Shown in pieces: positions 13,100 through 22,586 of a stretch of DNA of 22,586 bases. Location: the NCBI GenBank assembly GCA_902464565.1, contig CABQJV010000032.1, forward strand, positions 1-22,586, in the 5' to 3' direction. Both the position numbers and the translations under genes were made by a program. Each line of letters opens with the position of its first letter. The stretch's first letter is position 1. The notes below the pieces were generated by a model that was given only the letters and a program-made list of their open reading frames with translations, was not told the origin of the DNA and searched no databases. Source of the DNA: an uncultured Collinsella sp. (lineage in GTDB: Bacteria > Actinomycetota > Coriobacteriia > Coriobacteriales > Coriobacteriaceae).

Positions 13100-16000
13100 T
13101 TAGTCATCGTCGCTCGTGCCTAATTGCTGCAGCAGCATGAGTGCCGCGGCCACGGGGCCGGTGCCGTCGCTGGCGTCGAGACCGCGACCCAGGCCGCTGC
13201 CCGCGCCGGCACCCGCCTTGTAGGGCACCGACAGTTTGCGGCTCTTGGGAAAGTTCACCGCGCCATAGCGGGTCTTAAGCTCAAAGGCCACCTTCTTGGG
13301 AACGTCAACCCCCAGGAAGGTAATGCGTCCACCGCTGAGCGTGACGCTCTCGAGCCCCAAGCGCTCGCCGCGAATGCGGATGCGAGCGCGGTTGAACAAG
13401 TTAAGCCCCGCCAACGGCAGCTCACCGTGCGCGGCCTCGGTCTCCTCCTGCACCTCGTCGATACTCTCCAGGTCCTCGGCCGCCGCGAGCTTGCGGTACA
13501 CGAGCACGCGCTGGTCCACCGCCGGCATGTACTCCTCGGACAAGAAGTAGTCGGCCGGCAGGTTGATGCCCACGCTCGCCGCCTCCACGCCGGCATCGTC
13601 ATCGCCGCGCGCCTCGGCCACGGCCTGTCCCAGCATCTGCGTAAACAGGTCAAAGCCCACGCTCGACAGGTTACCGTGCTGCTCGGCGCCCATAAGCGAA
13701 CCGGCGCCGCGGATCTCCAGGTCGCGCATGGCGATGCGCATGCCGCTGCCCAGGTCCTGGAACTCGGAAAGCGCGGTCAGGCGTGCCGTGGCCTCCTCGG
13801 TGAGCGGCAGCTCGCCGGGGAACATAAAGTACGCGTATGCCTGCGTGGCCGAGCGGCCCACGCGGCCCTTAAGCTGGTAGAGCTGTGCCAGACCCAGACG
13901 CTGCGAGTCCTCAATGATGAGCGTGTTGGCCGTTGCGTTGTCGATGCCGCTCTCCACGATGGTCGTGGCGATAAGCACGTCGATCTTCTTGGTCGCGAAC
14001 TCGATCATCACGTCCTCGACCTCGCGCGGGCTCATCTTGCCGTGCGCCACGCCCACGCGCGCCTCGGGCGCGGCCTCGTGCACGCGCGCCACGGCATCGT
14101 CGATGGTCTTGACGCGGTTGGACACGTAATACACCTGACCGCCGCGACCCACCTCCAGGCGAATCGCCGCGCTCACCACGTCGGGGTCGTACTCCCCCAC
14201 GCGCACGATCACGGGACGACGCCCAGTCGGCGGCGTGGTGATCAGGCTCATGTCGCGCACGCCGCTCGTGGCCATCTGCATGGTTCGCGGAATAGGCGTT
14301 GCCGAAAGCGTGAGCACGTCGATTTGCTCGCGCAGGTTTTTGAGCTGCTCCTTGTGCTGCACACCAAAGCGCTGCTCTTCGTCGATGATCACCATACCCA
14401 GGTTCTTGGGGTTCACGTCGGCCGAAAGCAGACGGTGCGTGCCGATGAGCACATCAATCGTGCCCTCGGCAAACGCCTTGAGCGCGCGCTTTTGCTGCGC
14501 CGGCGTGCGGAAGCGGCTGAGTACCTCGACCTCCAAGCCAAACGGGGCAAAACGCTCAAAGAATGTCTCGTAGTGCTGTTGGGCCAGAATGGTCGTGGGG
14601 CAGAGCACCATGACCTGGCGGCCGGAGTCCACGCACTTAAAGGCTGCGCGCAGGGCGACCTCGGTCTTGCCGAAACCCACGTCGCCGCACAGCAGGCGGT
14701 CCATGGGCTTGGGCGCCTCCATGTCGGCCTTGATGTCAGCGATAGCCTCCAGCTGGTCGCGTGTCTCGTCGTAGGGGAAGCTCTCCTCCATCTCGATCTG
14801 CTCAGGCGTATCGGGCGGACAGGCGATACCGGTAATCGACGAGCGGCGCGTATAGAGGTCGACCAGGTCAAACGCCAGCTTTTTGGCATTCTTGCGCGCC
14901 TTGTTGGTGGCCCGCGTCCAGTCGGCGGTGTTGAGCCTGGTCAAGCGCGGTTTATCGCCGTCGGGACCAACGTAGCGCGTAATGCGGTCAACCTGCTCCA
15001 GCGGCACGTAGAGCTTGTCGCCATCGGCATATTCCAGCAAAAAGTAGTCGCGTTCCTTGCCGCCCACTTCCTGACGCGCGATCTCGCTAAAGAGCGCGAT
15101 GCCGTGGGTAGCGTGCACCACGTAGTCGCCCGGCTTAAACGGGAAGGTGATCTGCGTAATGTCAACCTTGCGGCGGCTGCGCGCGCGGTTGGCATCCATG
15201 CGGGCGTTGAGGTCGGCGATCGAGAACACGGCCAGGTTGGCATCGGGCACCACCACGCCCTGCGGCAGGGCAGCGTCCACAAAGGTCACGCGCCCGCGCG
15301 AGATGGTGGGCACGGCGGCGCCGGCGGCAGCCTGCGCGGCGCCCGCCTCGAGCGAGCGGGCGTTGAGCGCATCGGCGCGACGCTCGCGAATGGAAGCACG
15401 GGCCTCCTGGCGTGCGGCACGGTCGGCGGAATCCGCCGCTGCCACGCGCACGCGGTCGCCGATAGCGCCGGCGTTTTCGGGCGCCGCGGTCAGCGATTCC
15501 TCAAAGGTAATGCCCTCGTCGCCAAAGGTGAGCTCCATCGACTCGCGCGCACCGCGGTCGGGGATGGCAAACACGCAGGCATAGCGCTTGCCCACGACCT
15601 CCTGGATGCGCGTCATAAAACGGTTGTCCGAGCCTGCAATGGCAGGCTGCTCAATCTTGAGCTCGGCCGTCACCGCACCGCCGGCACGGATGAGGCTCAC
15701 ATAGTTCAGGCGTTGCTGGGAACCAAAGTCGAGTTGCTGGGCACGCACGTACAGGCCGTCCAGACGGTCGACTCCCGCCTCGCCGGCACGTGCCTCGATA
15801 TCCTCGTAGGCGCGCAGGCAATCGTCGAACAGCGAGCGCGGCTCGGACAGTACCACGAGCGCCTTGCCGCTCACATGCGACAGCGGGCTCACGGTCTGGC
15901 CGTACATCACCGGCAAAAAGCGGTCGAGCTCAGGCGTGACGATGCGCGCATCCACCATCTCGAGCAGCGCCGCCAACTTGCTGTCGTCCTGGCTGGCGCG

Positions 16001-16732
16001 GTAGAGCGCCACATGCATGTTGTGGACGGCCTCGTCGGTAAGCGCCAGCTCACGGCACGGGAAGATCTCGATGCTGTCCTCGTTGCCGATGGTCTGGCCC
16101 GTGGAGCTCACCATGCGGCGGATGCGGTCGATCTCGTCGCCAAAGAACTCAATGCGCACGGGCGCCTTTTCCTGCGCGGGAAACACCTCGACGGTGTCGC
16201 CGTGCACACGGAACAGGCCGGGCGCGTCGGCGGCGCCGGCATTGGTGTAGCCCATGCCCACCAGACGCTGCGGCACCTCGTCAAAGGGAATCTCCTCGCC
16301 CACCGCAAAAGTAGTGGACTCCCAGTAGCGGCTCTCGACCGGCGGCACGCAGCGCAGCAGCGCGCGGGCCGAGGCGACCATGATGCAGTTGTCCCCGCGC
16401 ACGATGCGCCCGAGCGCCTCGCAGCGCTGGGCCACCACGGCGTCGTCGGGCGCCTGCTCGCGCCAAGGATAGTCCTTGCGCTCGGGAAAGCGGCACACGT
16501 GCGCCAGGCCCACATAGGCGGCAAGGCTACGCGCGGCGCGATCGGCTGCATCCTCGCCACTCACGATGTAGACCGTAGGGCGCGGGCGGCGCGCAAACTG
16601 GGCGGCGGCCATAAGCGTTCGACCCGACTGAGACACGGCCAGCGTCACGTCCTCGCCAGAATCGAGCCCGGCCTCGACGGTCTGCAGCGCCTCGGCAGTG
16701 TAGAGCTGCGCGGCTATACGGTGAATGAGCAT
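13100..16732 (-). CDS. mfd: Transcription-repair coupling factor Mfd
   Basis: A 1210-residue translocase that removes stalled RNA polymerase from damaged DNA and recruits UvrA. The UvrB-like N-terminal module is at about 1-330 (with RFPERKDYPW at 81-90). An Ala/Arg-rich linker lies at about 435-480. The RNA-polymerase-interacting domain starts at PFKPGDYVVHATHGIALF (531-548). The helicase core has Walker A GDVGFGKT (683-690), the DEEQ box (784-787), the SATPIPRT motif (810-817) and QLKGRVGRS (953-961). The C-terminal domain ends in a Gly/Ala-rich tail. Length is near the family norm of about 1150-1200. ATG 16732 follows GGAGG; the longer frame is unsupported. The nth terminator ends about 17 bases before this ribosome binding site, so mfd needs either read-through or a promoter inside the 16790-16889 spacer. 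Confidence 0.97.
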   Translation of the reverse strand: MLIHRIAAQLYTAEALQTVEAGLDSGEDVTLAVSQSGRTLMAAAQFARRPRPTVYIVSGEDAADRAARSLAAYVGLAHVCRFPERKDYPWREQAPDDAVVAQRCEALGRIVRGDNCIMVASARALLRCVPPVESRYWESTTFAVGEEIPFDEVPQRLVGMGYTNAGAADAPGLFRVHGDTVEVFPAQEKAPVRIEFFGDEIDRIRRMVSSTGQTIGNEDSIEIFPCRELALTDEAVHNMHVALYRASQDDSKLAALLEMVDARIVTPELDRFLPVMYGQTVSPLSHVSGKALVVLSEPRSLFDDCLRAYEDIEARAGEAGVDRLDGLYVRAQQLDFGSQQRLNYVSLIRAGGAVTAELKIEQPAIAGSDNRFMTRIQEVVGKRYACVFAIPDRGARESMELTFGDEGITFEESLTAAPENAGAIGDRVRVAAADSADRAARQEARASIRERRADALNARSLEAGAAQAAAGAAVPTISRGRVTFVDAALPQGVVVPDANLAVFSIADLNARMDANRARSRRKVDITQITFPFKPGDYVVHATHGIALFSEIARQEVGGKERDYFLLEYADGDKLYVPLEQVDRITRYVGPDGDKPRLTRLNTADWTRATNKARKNAKKLAFDLVDLYTRRSSITGIACPPDTPEQIEMEESFPYDETRDQLEAIADIKADMEAPKPMDRLLCGDVGFGKTEVALRAAFKCVDSGRQVMVLCPTTILAQQHYETFFERFAPFGLEVEVLSRFRTPAQQKRALKAFAEGTIDVLIGTHRLLSADVNPKNLGMVIIDEEQRFGVQHKEQLKNLREQIDVLTLSATPIPRTMQMATSGVRDMSLITTPPTGRRPVIVRVGEYDPDVVSAAIRLEVGRGGQVYYVSNRVKTIDDAVARVHEAAPEARVGVAHGKMSPREVEDVMIEFATKKIDVLIATTIVESGIDNATANTLIIEDSQRLGLAQLYQLKGRVGRSATQAYAYFMFPGELPLTEEATARLTALSEFQDLGSGMRIAMRDLEIRGAGSLMGAEQHGNLSSVGFDLFTQMLGQAVAEARGDDDAGVEAASVGINLPADYFLSEEYMPAVDQRVLVYRKLAAAEDLESIDEVQEETEAAHGELPLAGLNLFNRARIRIRGERLGLESVTLSGGRITFLGVDVPKKVAFELKTRYGAVNFPKSRKLSVPYKAGAGAGSGLGRGLDASDGTGPVAAALMLLQQLGTSDDD

Positions 16733-16757
16733 GCTGTTCCTCCGGCATTGCAACGCC

Positions 16758-16785
16758 AAAAGCCCGCCGAGGCAAGCTCGGCGGG
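16758..16785 (-). terminator. Rho-independent terminator after nth, in the mfd leader
   Basis: On the minus strand, CCCGCCGAG (16785-16777) pairs with CTCGGCGGG (16771-16763), a perfect 9-bp stem with a five-base loop, followed by CTTTT. It lies about 105 bases beyond the nth stop and only about 17 bases before the mfd ribosome binding site. The spacing suggests it attenuates mfd as well as ending nth. Confidence 0.75.
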
Positions 16786-16889
16786 TCGTTCGTCAAATTC
16801 GTTGCCTGTCATGGTAGCGCATGGAGAGGACTCCAGCTCAAGCGTACGCCCAGCCCCGCAAAAAACGCCAGACGAAGATGCGTTCCGCC

Positions 16890-17555
16890 CTATCCCGCTA
16901 CGCGCACGCTGGGGCACAAATCTGCCAGCGGACACTCGTCACACTTGGGTTTGCGGGCGTCGCAGATCTCGCGACCGAAGGTGATCCACTGATGGTTGAC
17001 CGACTCCCAATACTCGTGCGGCAAAATCTTGAGCAGATCCTGCTCGGTCTTGAGCGGCTCCTTGGCATGCGTCTTGGGACTCAGCATCAGGCGGTGCGCA
17101 ACGCGGTTGACGTGCGTGTCCACCGCAATGCCTTCCACGATGCCATACCCCACGTTGAGCACGATGTTCGCCGTCTTGCGTCCCACGCCCGGCAGCTTCA
17201 CGAGTTCCTTCATGTCGGCCGGCACCTCGCCGCCATAGTCGGCGACGATCATCTGCGCGGCCTCGACGGCATGCTTGGCTTTGCTCTTGTAGAAGCCGAG
17301 TGACTTGATGGTATCGGCCACATCGGCCACGCTCGCCCCGGCCATGGTCTCGGGCGTGGGCCACTGGGCAAACAGCTTCGGCGTCACCTTGTTGACCTGC
17401 GCATCGGTCGTTTGCGCCGAGAGCAGCACCGCGATCAGCAGGCGGAAGGGATTTTCGTGGTCCAAAAAGCACTCGACCGGGCCATAGCGACGGTTGAGGC
17501 GCTCACACACCTCGATGGCGCGCTCGCGCTTGGCGGCATTGGTCTCGCGTGGCAT
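16890..17555 (-). CDS. nth: Endonuclease III
   Basis: A 221-residue DNA glycosylase/AP lyase for oxidised pyrimidines. The helix-hairpin-helix LPGVGRKTAN is at 121-130, with catalytic Lys127. Catalytic Asp146 is in VDTHVNRVAHRL. The 4Fe-4S cluster cysteines are 198, 205, 208 and 214, in the family spacing C-X6-C-X2-C-X5-C. Length is normal. ATG 17555 has GAGGAG just upstream, and the alternative start at 17579 lacks one. It lies 63 bases after the ABC exporter gene and is followed by the terminator at 16758-16785. Its proximity to mfd gives a small DNA-repair cluster. Confidence 0.96.
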   Translation of the reverse strand: MPRETNAAKRERAIEVCERLNRRYGPVECFLDHENPFRLLIAVLLSAQTTDAQVNKVTPKLFAQWPTPETMAGASVADVADTIKSLGFYKSKAKHAVEAAQMIVADYGGEVPADMKELVKLPGVGRKTANIVLNVGYGIVEGIAVDTHVNRVAHRLMLSPKTHAKEPLKTEQDLLKILPHEYWESVNHQWITFGREICDARKPKCDECPLADLCPSVRVAG

Positions 17556-17618
17556 AACGACTCCTCGGCTCAACGGCACAATAAACTTATGGACACAATT
17601 GTCCCACGTCCGAGACGC

Positions 17619-19421
<1,803 letters not shown>

Positions 19422-19467
19422 GGGCTTCCTTTCACGTCTGATAGGGCGAAACGCCATTGTTGCACAT

Positions 19468-19481
19468 TGGAGCACACTCCA
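19468..19481. promoter_or_regulatory. Small palindrome in the ABC exporter leader
   Basis: TGGAG-CACA-CTCCA sits midway in the 75-base stretch between the rmuC terminator and the ABC exporter start, where that gene's promoter must lie. On the minus strand a TTGTCT directly precedes it and could be a -35 box. An operator role is only a possibility. Confidence 0.3.
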
Positions 19482-19496
19482 GACAAGTGCGATACG

Positions 19497-19537
19497 AAAA
19501 GCGGTGGGGCGCCCGCGTTTGCGCCGGCGCCCCACCG
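19497..19537 (-). terminator. Rho-independent terminator after rmuC
   Basis: On the minus strand, CGGTGGGGCGCC (19537-19526) pairs with GGCGCCCCACCG (19513-19502), a perfect 12-bp stem with a 12-base loop, followed by GCTTTT. It begins 11 bases beyond the rmuC stop. It is the strongest terminator in the window and separates rmuC from the ABC exporter gene. Confidence 0.9.
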
Positions 19538-19548
19538 TCTTGTTGCAA

Positions 19549-20904
19549 TTAGCCTTCGTCTTCTTGGCCTGTGAGAAGGTCCGCGGACGTGAGTCCCAAG
19601 ATCTCATCGGCTTGGTCGACGTCTTCCAGTGCGTCGATGTCCTTGAGCTTGCGCTCCATGACGTTGGTGCGCGTGGTGATGATGCCCTCGACCGTTTTGC
19701 CCGCGGTCTCGATCTGCTGCTGGGCGCGGCGCAGCGCCTTTTGATAGCGCGGCAGCTCGGCCTTGACGGCGGAGAGCACGCGCAGCACGTCGTCGGTACG
19801 TTTTTGCAACTTAAACGTCTGATAGCTCATCTGCAGACTGTTGAGGATGGCCGCCATGGTGCTGGGACCGGCAACGTTGACGTGATAGTCGCGGCCCAGG
19901 GTCTCGATAAGCCCGGGGCGGCTGACGACCTCGGCGTACAGTCCCTCAAACGGAACGAACATAATGCCAAAGTTGGTGGTCGCGGGCACGCTCAGGTACT
20001 TCTCGCAAATGTCCTTTGCCTCGCGCTTGACCATGGTGTCGAGCGTCTTGCGCGCAGCCGCCACGGCCTCCGCATCACCCGACTCCTGCGCGTCGAGCAA
20101 GTGCTCGTACGCGTCGCCCGGAAACTTGGAGTCGATCGGCAGCAGCACGGGATCGCCCTCGTCTACCGGCAGCTTGACGGCAAACTCAACGCGCTCCGAG
20201 GCGCCGGGCCTGGTGGCAACGTTTTCCAGATACTGGTCGGGTGTGAGGATGTCCGTCAGGATCGCACCCAGCTGCACCTCGCCCAAAATGCCACGCGCCT
20301 TCACGTTGCCCAGCACGCGCTTAAGGTCGCCCACGCCAGTGGCGATGGACTGCATGTCGCCCAGGCCCTTGTACACGGCCTCGAGCTGGTCGCTCACCTG
20401 CTTAAACGATGCCGACAGGCGATCGTTGAGCGTGCGGGAGAGTTTCTCGTCCACCGTCGCGCGCATCTGATCGAGTTGCACGTTGTTGTCTTTGCGGATA
20501 GCACCCAGCTGGGCATCGACCGTCTCGCGCACCTTGTCCAGGCGGTGCTCGATGCCCTCGCGGTTGGCACCGAGCTGTTGGGCCGTCTCGCGGCGCAGGT
20601 CATCCATCCGGTCACCAGCTTGCGAGAACTCACGTGCGATGGTCAGGTAGCGTTGCTGCTCCACGGCCGCATCGGTCGTCTGCTGCTGCGCGATGGCATT
20701 GGCCGTGCGGCGGGTTTCGGCCAGCGCGACGTTCAGGGCATCGAGCGCGTTGTTAGCCTGCTCGAGTGCTGCCAGCGTTTCCGCGCTACTGTCGCTACGC
20801 TCCCGCAACTCGGCACGCAGGCTCTTGAGTTGGAGGGCGCAAGCCACAGCAACCCCCACCGCCACCAAGGCGATCACAACAAGCACAATATCAATAGCAG
20901 ACAT
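19549..20904 (-). CDS. rmuC: DNA recombination protein RmuC family
   Basis: A 451-residue protein anchored by one N-terminal helix (about 5-25). A long coiled coil with many Gln/Glu/Arg residues follows (about 26-190), then the RmuC nuclease-like domain (about 195-395). Signature blocks are LGNVKARGILGEVQLGAIL (198-216), PIDSKFP (256-262), FVPFEGLYAEV (316-326) and GPSTMAAILNSLQM (346-359). Family members limit inversions and rearrangements at short inverted repeats, an apt role in a genome rich in palindromes. The ATG at 20904 has GGAG three to four bases upstream. It follows the HTH gene by 51 bases and may be cotranscribed with it. Confidence 0.93.
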   Translation of the reverse strand: MSAIDIVLVVIALVAVGVAVACALQLKSLRAELRERSDSSAETLAALEQANNALDALNVALAETRRTANAIAQQQTTDAAVEQQRYLTIAREFSQAGDRMDDLRRETAQQLGANREGIEHRLDKVRETVDAQLGAIRKDNNVQLDQMRATVDEKLSRTLNDRLSASFKQVSDQLEAVYKGLGDMQSIATGVGDLKRVLGNVKARGILGEVQLGAILTDILTPDQYLENVATRPGASERVEFAVKLPVDEGDPVLLPIDSKFPGDAYEHLLDAQESGDAEAVAAARKTLDTMVKREAKDICEKYLSVPATTNFGIMFVPFEGLYAEVVSRPGLIETLGRDYHVNVAGPSTMAAILNSLQMSYQTFKLQKRTDDVLRVLSAVKAELPRYQKALRRAQQQIETAGKTVEGIITTRTNVMERKLKDIDALEDVDQADEILGLTSADLLTGQEDEG

Positions 20905-20955
20905 AAACTCCGCCCAACAGACTCAATCGGTCATCAATCAAAACCGCGATCAATC

Positions 20956-21519
20956 TTACCCCGCCACACGCACCGGGCGCCCGGCCCCTTCTTGGGCGCC
21001 CCTCTCCTCCGCATATTCCATAATGCGGCGCGCCGTCTCCCTGCTCACCTTTGAGTCATCGCCGGCTAAGTATGCGTACACGTTTCCCTTATTCAGATTC
21101 AAATCGCGGCAGAGACCGTAGCGCGTTACGCCCGATTCCCCTAGCGCTCCCAACGTTCTTTTTCGCATCAGGGCGTTGATCCTCCTGTCCGCCACCGGCT
21201 TTTCCTTCACCGCTCTATACGCACGCCAAACGTTGGCATAACGGTTAGGGAGTTTGTCCTCGGCGCATAGAGATGCCAGGCTACCCGTTTGGGCGTACAA
21301 GGACAAAACGCCTCGGTAATCTTCTTCCATCCACGAGCCCTCGGACAAGCCCAGAACGTATTCGGCTTTACCCTGCGCCAAAGCGAGCAAAAACAGGGGC
21401 TCCGCCACGCGCGGCGCAACCGTCGTCGCCTGCTTAACCAGCTTTCTAAAACTGAGCGACTGCTGTCCGGATAGCTCTCGGCAATAGCCTTTTAAGAATC
21501 CCTCAAAGGTCAGATTCAA
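20956..21519 (-). CDS. HTH protein paired with a nucleotidyltransferase-like remnant
   Basis: A 187-residue protein I cannot name. The N-terminal part (LTFEGFLKGYCRELSGQQSL, then APRVAEPLFLLALAQGKAEY) is mostly helical. The C-terminal part, about 128-170, looks like a helix-turn-helix (SGVTRYGLCRDLNLNKGNVY, then SRETARRIMEYAEE). The start is TTG 21519, because AAGGAGG lies seven bases upstream. That TTG overlaps the TGA of the preceding remnant (TTGA), which implies translational coupling. The frame can be extended to 21639, but that region overlaps the remnant in another frame. The pairing resembles AbiE-like regulator/nucleotidyltransferase cassettes of the toxin-antitoxin type. With the partner broken, it may be a leftover antitoxin or regulator. 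Family assignment is tentative. Confidence 0.7.
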   Translation of the reverse strand: MNLTFEGFLKGYCRELSGQQSLSFRKLVKQATTVAPRVAEPLFLLALAQGKAEYVLGLSEGSWMEEDYRGVLSLYAQTGSLASLCAEDKLPNRYANVWRAYRAVKEKPVADRRINALMRKRTLGALGESGVTRYGLCRDLNLNKGNVYAYLAGDDSKVSRETARRIMEYAEERGAQEGAGRPVRVAG

Positions 21520-21759
21520 CCGAGCACCTCCTTTTTGTATTGCCTGTATGCACAGACCATCTCTTGATAACTCCGCTCCGAAGGCGACGACACCAGTGCT
21601 TCTCCCTCGTCGAATATAAGCCGTTCGAGCAGCCCCCAATCAAGTCGGTCGACGAATGCCTGACTATGAAGATCGATGATGTCGTTCGGACGGAAGGCAT
21701 AGAGCTTCATTACCGCCAGATCCTCCAAGAGGGGTCTGCTCTAAATCCTGCTTATACAT
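21516..21759 (-). pseudogene. C-terminal remnant of a nucleotidyltransferase-like protein, frameshifted
   Basis: An open 69-70-residue frame (from TTG 21728 or ATG 21710 to TGA 21516) reads LEDLAVMKLYAFRPNDIIDL, then DRLDWGLLERLIFDEGEA and SYQEMVCAYRQYKKEVLG. From memory this resembles the C-terminal end of AbiEii/DUF6036-type nucleotidyltransferases, whose catalytic N-terminal half is missing here. A better start lies upstream: ATG 21759, with AGGA seven bases before it, encodes MYKQDLEQTPL. It then runs out of frame at about 21726; skipping one G would join it smoothly to EDLAVMKLY. So I read this as a decayed gene of about 80 codons with a +1 frameshift. A small functional partner of the HTH protein, started at ATG 21710, is the alternative. 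Confidence 0.5.
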
Positions 21760-21882
21760 AACAAATCCTATTATTATTCATCCTCAATAATACTATTCAG
21801 TCGTACGACAGGACCAACAGGATGCAAGGATTCCGATCGTGGCGATAATCCCTACACCCTAGAAGTCCTAATGTTACAAACG

Positions 21883-22317
21883 CTAACTCTCCCAGCCGGC
21901 GCGAATGGTTGTTACGACATCGCCTAGGCGCTGGCCGAGAGCCGCTAGATGTTGGAGCACCTCGTTGGGCGATGCGCCGTTGAGGATGCACGTGAGGGCA
22001 TACGACGCCAGAAAGATGGCCACAAGCCCTAACGGGATGAGCACGATCATCGCCAAGGTGCGCAGGCGCTGGCCCACACGGCGACGACGCGCACGACGCT
22101 TGTCGAACGCGAGCTCCTGCGCATATGAATCTTGCTGTACGGAATAGGCCTCTGGTGCCGATTCGCACCCGGGCACAGCTGCAGGTACAGCAGCGGGCAC
22201 GACATTTTGCGCAAAGGGCTGGACTGCCGCCCCTTGCATTTGTATCTCCATGAGTCGTTGCTGCTGACGCAACATGCGCTCGGCTTGTTGCTGCGGAGTC
22301 TCAAGAAACAGATCCAT
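21883..22317 (-). CDS. Small single-helix membrane protein, unknown function
   Basis: A 144-residue protein I do not recognise. The N-terminal third is rich in Gln, Met and Arg (ETPQQQAERMLRQQQRLMEI) and likely helical. A low-complexity Ala/Val/Pro stretch follows (about 29-55). A strongly basic patch, KRRARRRR (73-80), directly precedes one transmembrane segment (about 88-111). A C-terminal tail of about 33 residues contains NEVLQHLAALGQRLGDVVTTI. By the positive-inside rule the N-terminus is cytoplasmic. ATG 22317 is chosen because GGAGG lies five bases upstream; the ORF otherwise begins at an unsupported TTG. No conserved catalytic motif is visible. It stands alone, 123 bases upstream of the nucleotidyltransferase remnant. 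Confidence 0.72.
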   Translation of the reverse strand: MDLFLETPQQQAERMLRQQQRLMEIQMQGAAVQPFAQNVVPAAVPAAVPGCESAPEAYSVQQDSYAQELAFDKRRARRRRVGQRLRTLAMIVLIPLGLVAIFLASYALTCILNGASPNEVLQHLAALGQRLGDVVTTIRAGWES

Positions 22318-22586
22318 GCTGGCCTCCAAAATCGGAGCATTCGACGCTTACGACCAGCATCCCGCACCGCCATGACCGCGACAACGCAATCGCCGGCAAT
22401 AGCCACAAAGTTTCTTTTGCTCAAAAGCTGTCGAAAACCTCAACAACTCCCCTACCAGCACTTTCTCTGAGCTTTTTTCGCCAACAATCTTTTGGCCTTC
22501 CACCCTTACGCCAACTGACCAAAATCTAACCAATAGCTTGACGAAAATTGTGGAGACCGGGACCCCTTACAAAAACGTGCCGCCCC
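22318..22586. other. Right-edge spacer, probable leader of the small membrane protein gene
   Basis: These 269 bases hold no convincing gene. Short open frames exist on both strands but lack ribosome binding sites and G/C-biased third positions. The stretch is A/T-richer than its neighbours and contains the promoter and leader of the 144-residue protein, though I cannot place -35/-10 boxes with confidence. It may extend into a gene beyond the window. Confidence 0.5.

Noticed and set aside
13124..16984. A 1286-codon open frame on the plus strand opposite mfd
   Set aside because: It is the shadow of mfd: strong G/C bias at mfd third positions removes stop codons from the complementary frame. 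It has no ribosome binding site or recognisable domain, while mfd carries every family motif.
22348..22533. Short minus-strand frame at the right edge as a gene
   Set aside because: It lacks a ribosome binding site, its translation is rich in Arg, Gly and Cys without any motif, and codon third positions do not show the G/C bias of the real genes.

Overview
The window looks like chromosome from a member of the Coriobacteriia, most likely Collinsella. The signs are high G+C with strongly G/C-biased third codon positions, the gut-type gene content (mannose-family PTS plus sugar-amine deglycases), and A/T-rich intergenic spacers full of short palindromic repeats. The genus call comes from gene content and general knowledge, not from a marker gene. 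I find no rRNA, tRNA, CRISPR array, insertion sequence or prophage. Nearly all genes lie on the minus strand; the one clear plus-strand gene is the second GntR regulator (9659-10381).

The main block (about 1-10381) is a catabolic locus. A UTRA-type GntR regulator (92-811), a YitT-type membrane protein (1031-2038) and a beta-phosphoglucomutase-like HAD protein (2393-3022) come first. Next, read right to left on the minus strand, is an operon of fused PTS IIAB (6041-6964), IIC (5210-6004), IID (4363-5196) and a SIS-domain deglycase (3183-4166), closed by a rho-independent terminator at 3117-3148. Upstream lie an EamA/DMT permease (7147-8229), a second SIS deglycase (8461-9453) and a divergent second GntR regulator (9659-10381). 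Both SIS proteins keep a Glu and a His 16 residues apart, matching the catalytic pair I recall for Salmonella FraB. The model I favour is PTS import and phosphorylation of an Amadori compound such as fructoselysine, deglycation to hexose-6-phosphate plus free amine, and possibly export of the amine by the EamA permease.

Two regulatory circuits can be read from the spacers. An ACGT-N5-ACGT palindrome lies upstream of gntR-1, of the PTS operon and of the EamA gene. A different element, GCATACAA, occurs three times between the second SIS gene and gntR-2. So the PTS/deglycase-1/EamA group and deglycase-2 appear to be under separate GntR control.

The right half (10402-20904) is mostly housekeeping: a phosphinothricin-type GNAT acetyltransferase, a threonine-aldolase-family enzyme, a PAP2 phosphatase, Mfd, endonuclease III, a homodimeric ABC exporter and RmuC. 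Three clear minus-strand terminators split it into transcription units. Two of these stop almost on top of the next gene's ribosome binding site (GNAT and mfd), suggesting read-through control. At the right end are an HTH protein with a TTG start coupled to a broken nucleotidyltransferase-like remnant, then a small one-helix membrane protein.

Repeats are a theme. There are three copies of a roughly 32-40-base REP-like palindrome (903-942, 3038-3077, 10382-10413), a 119-bp element with three nested inverted repeats (2177-2295), a 21-bp-stem inverted repeat (8359-8425) and two strong hairpins between IID and the first deglycase gene (4259-4329).
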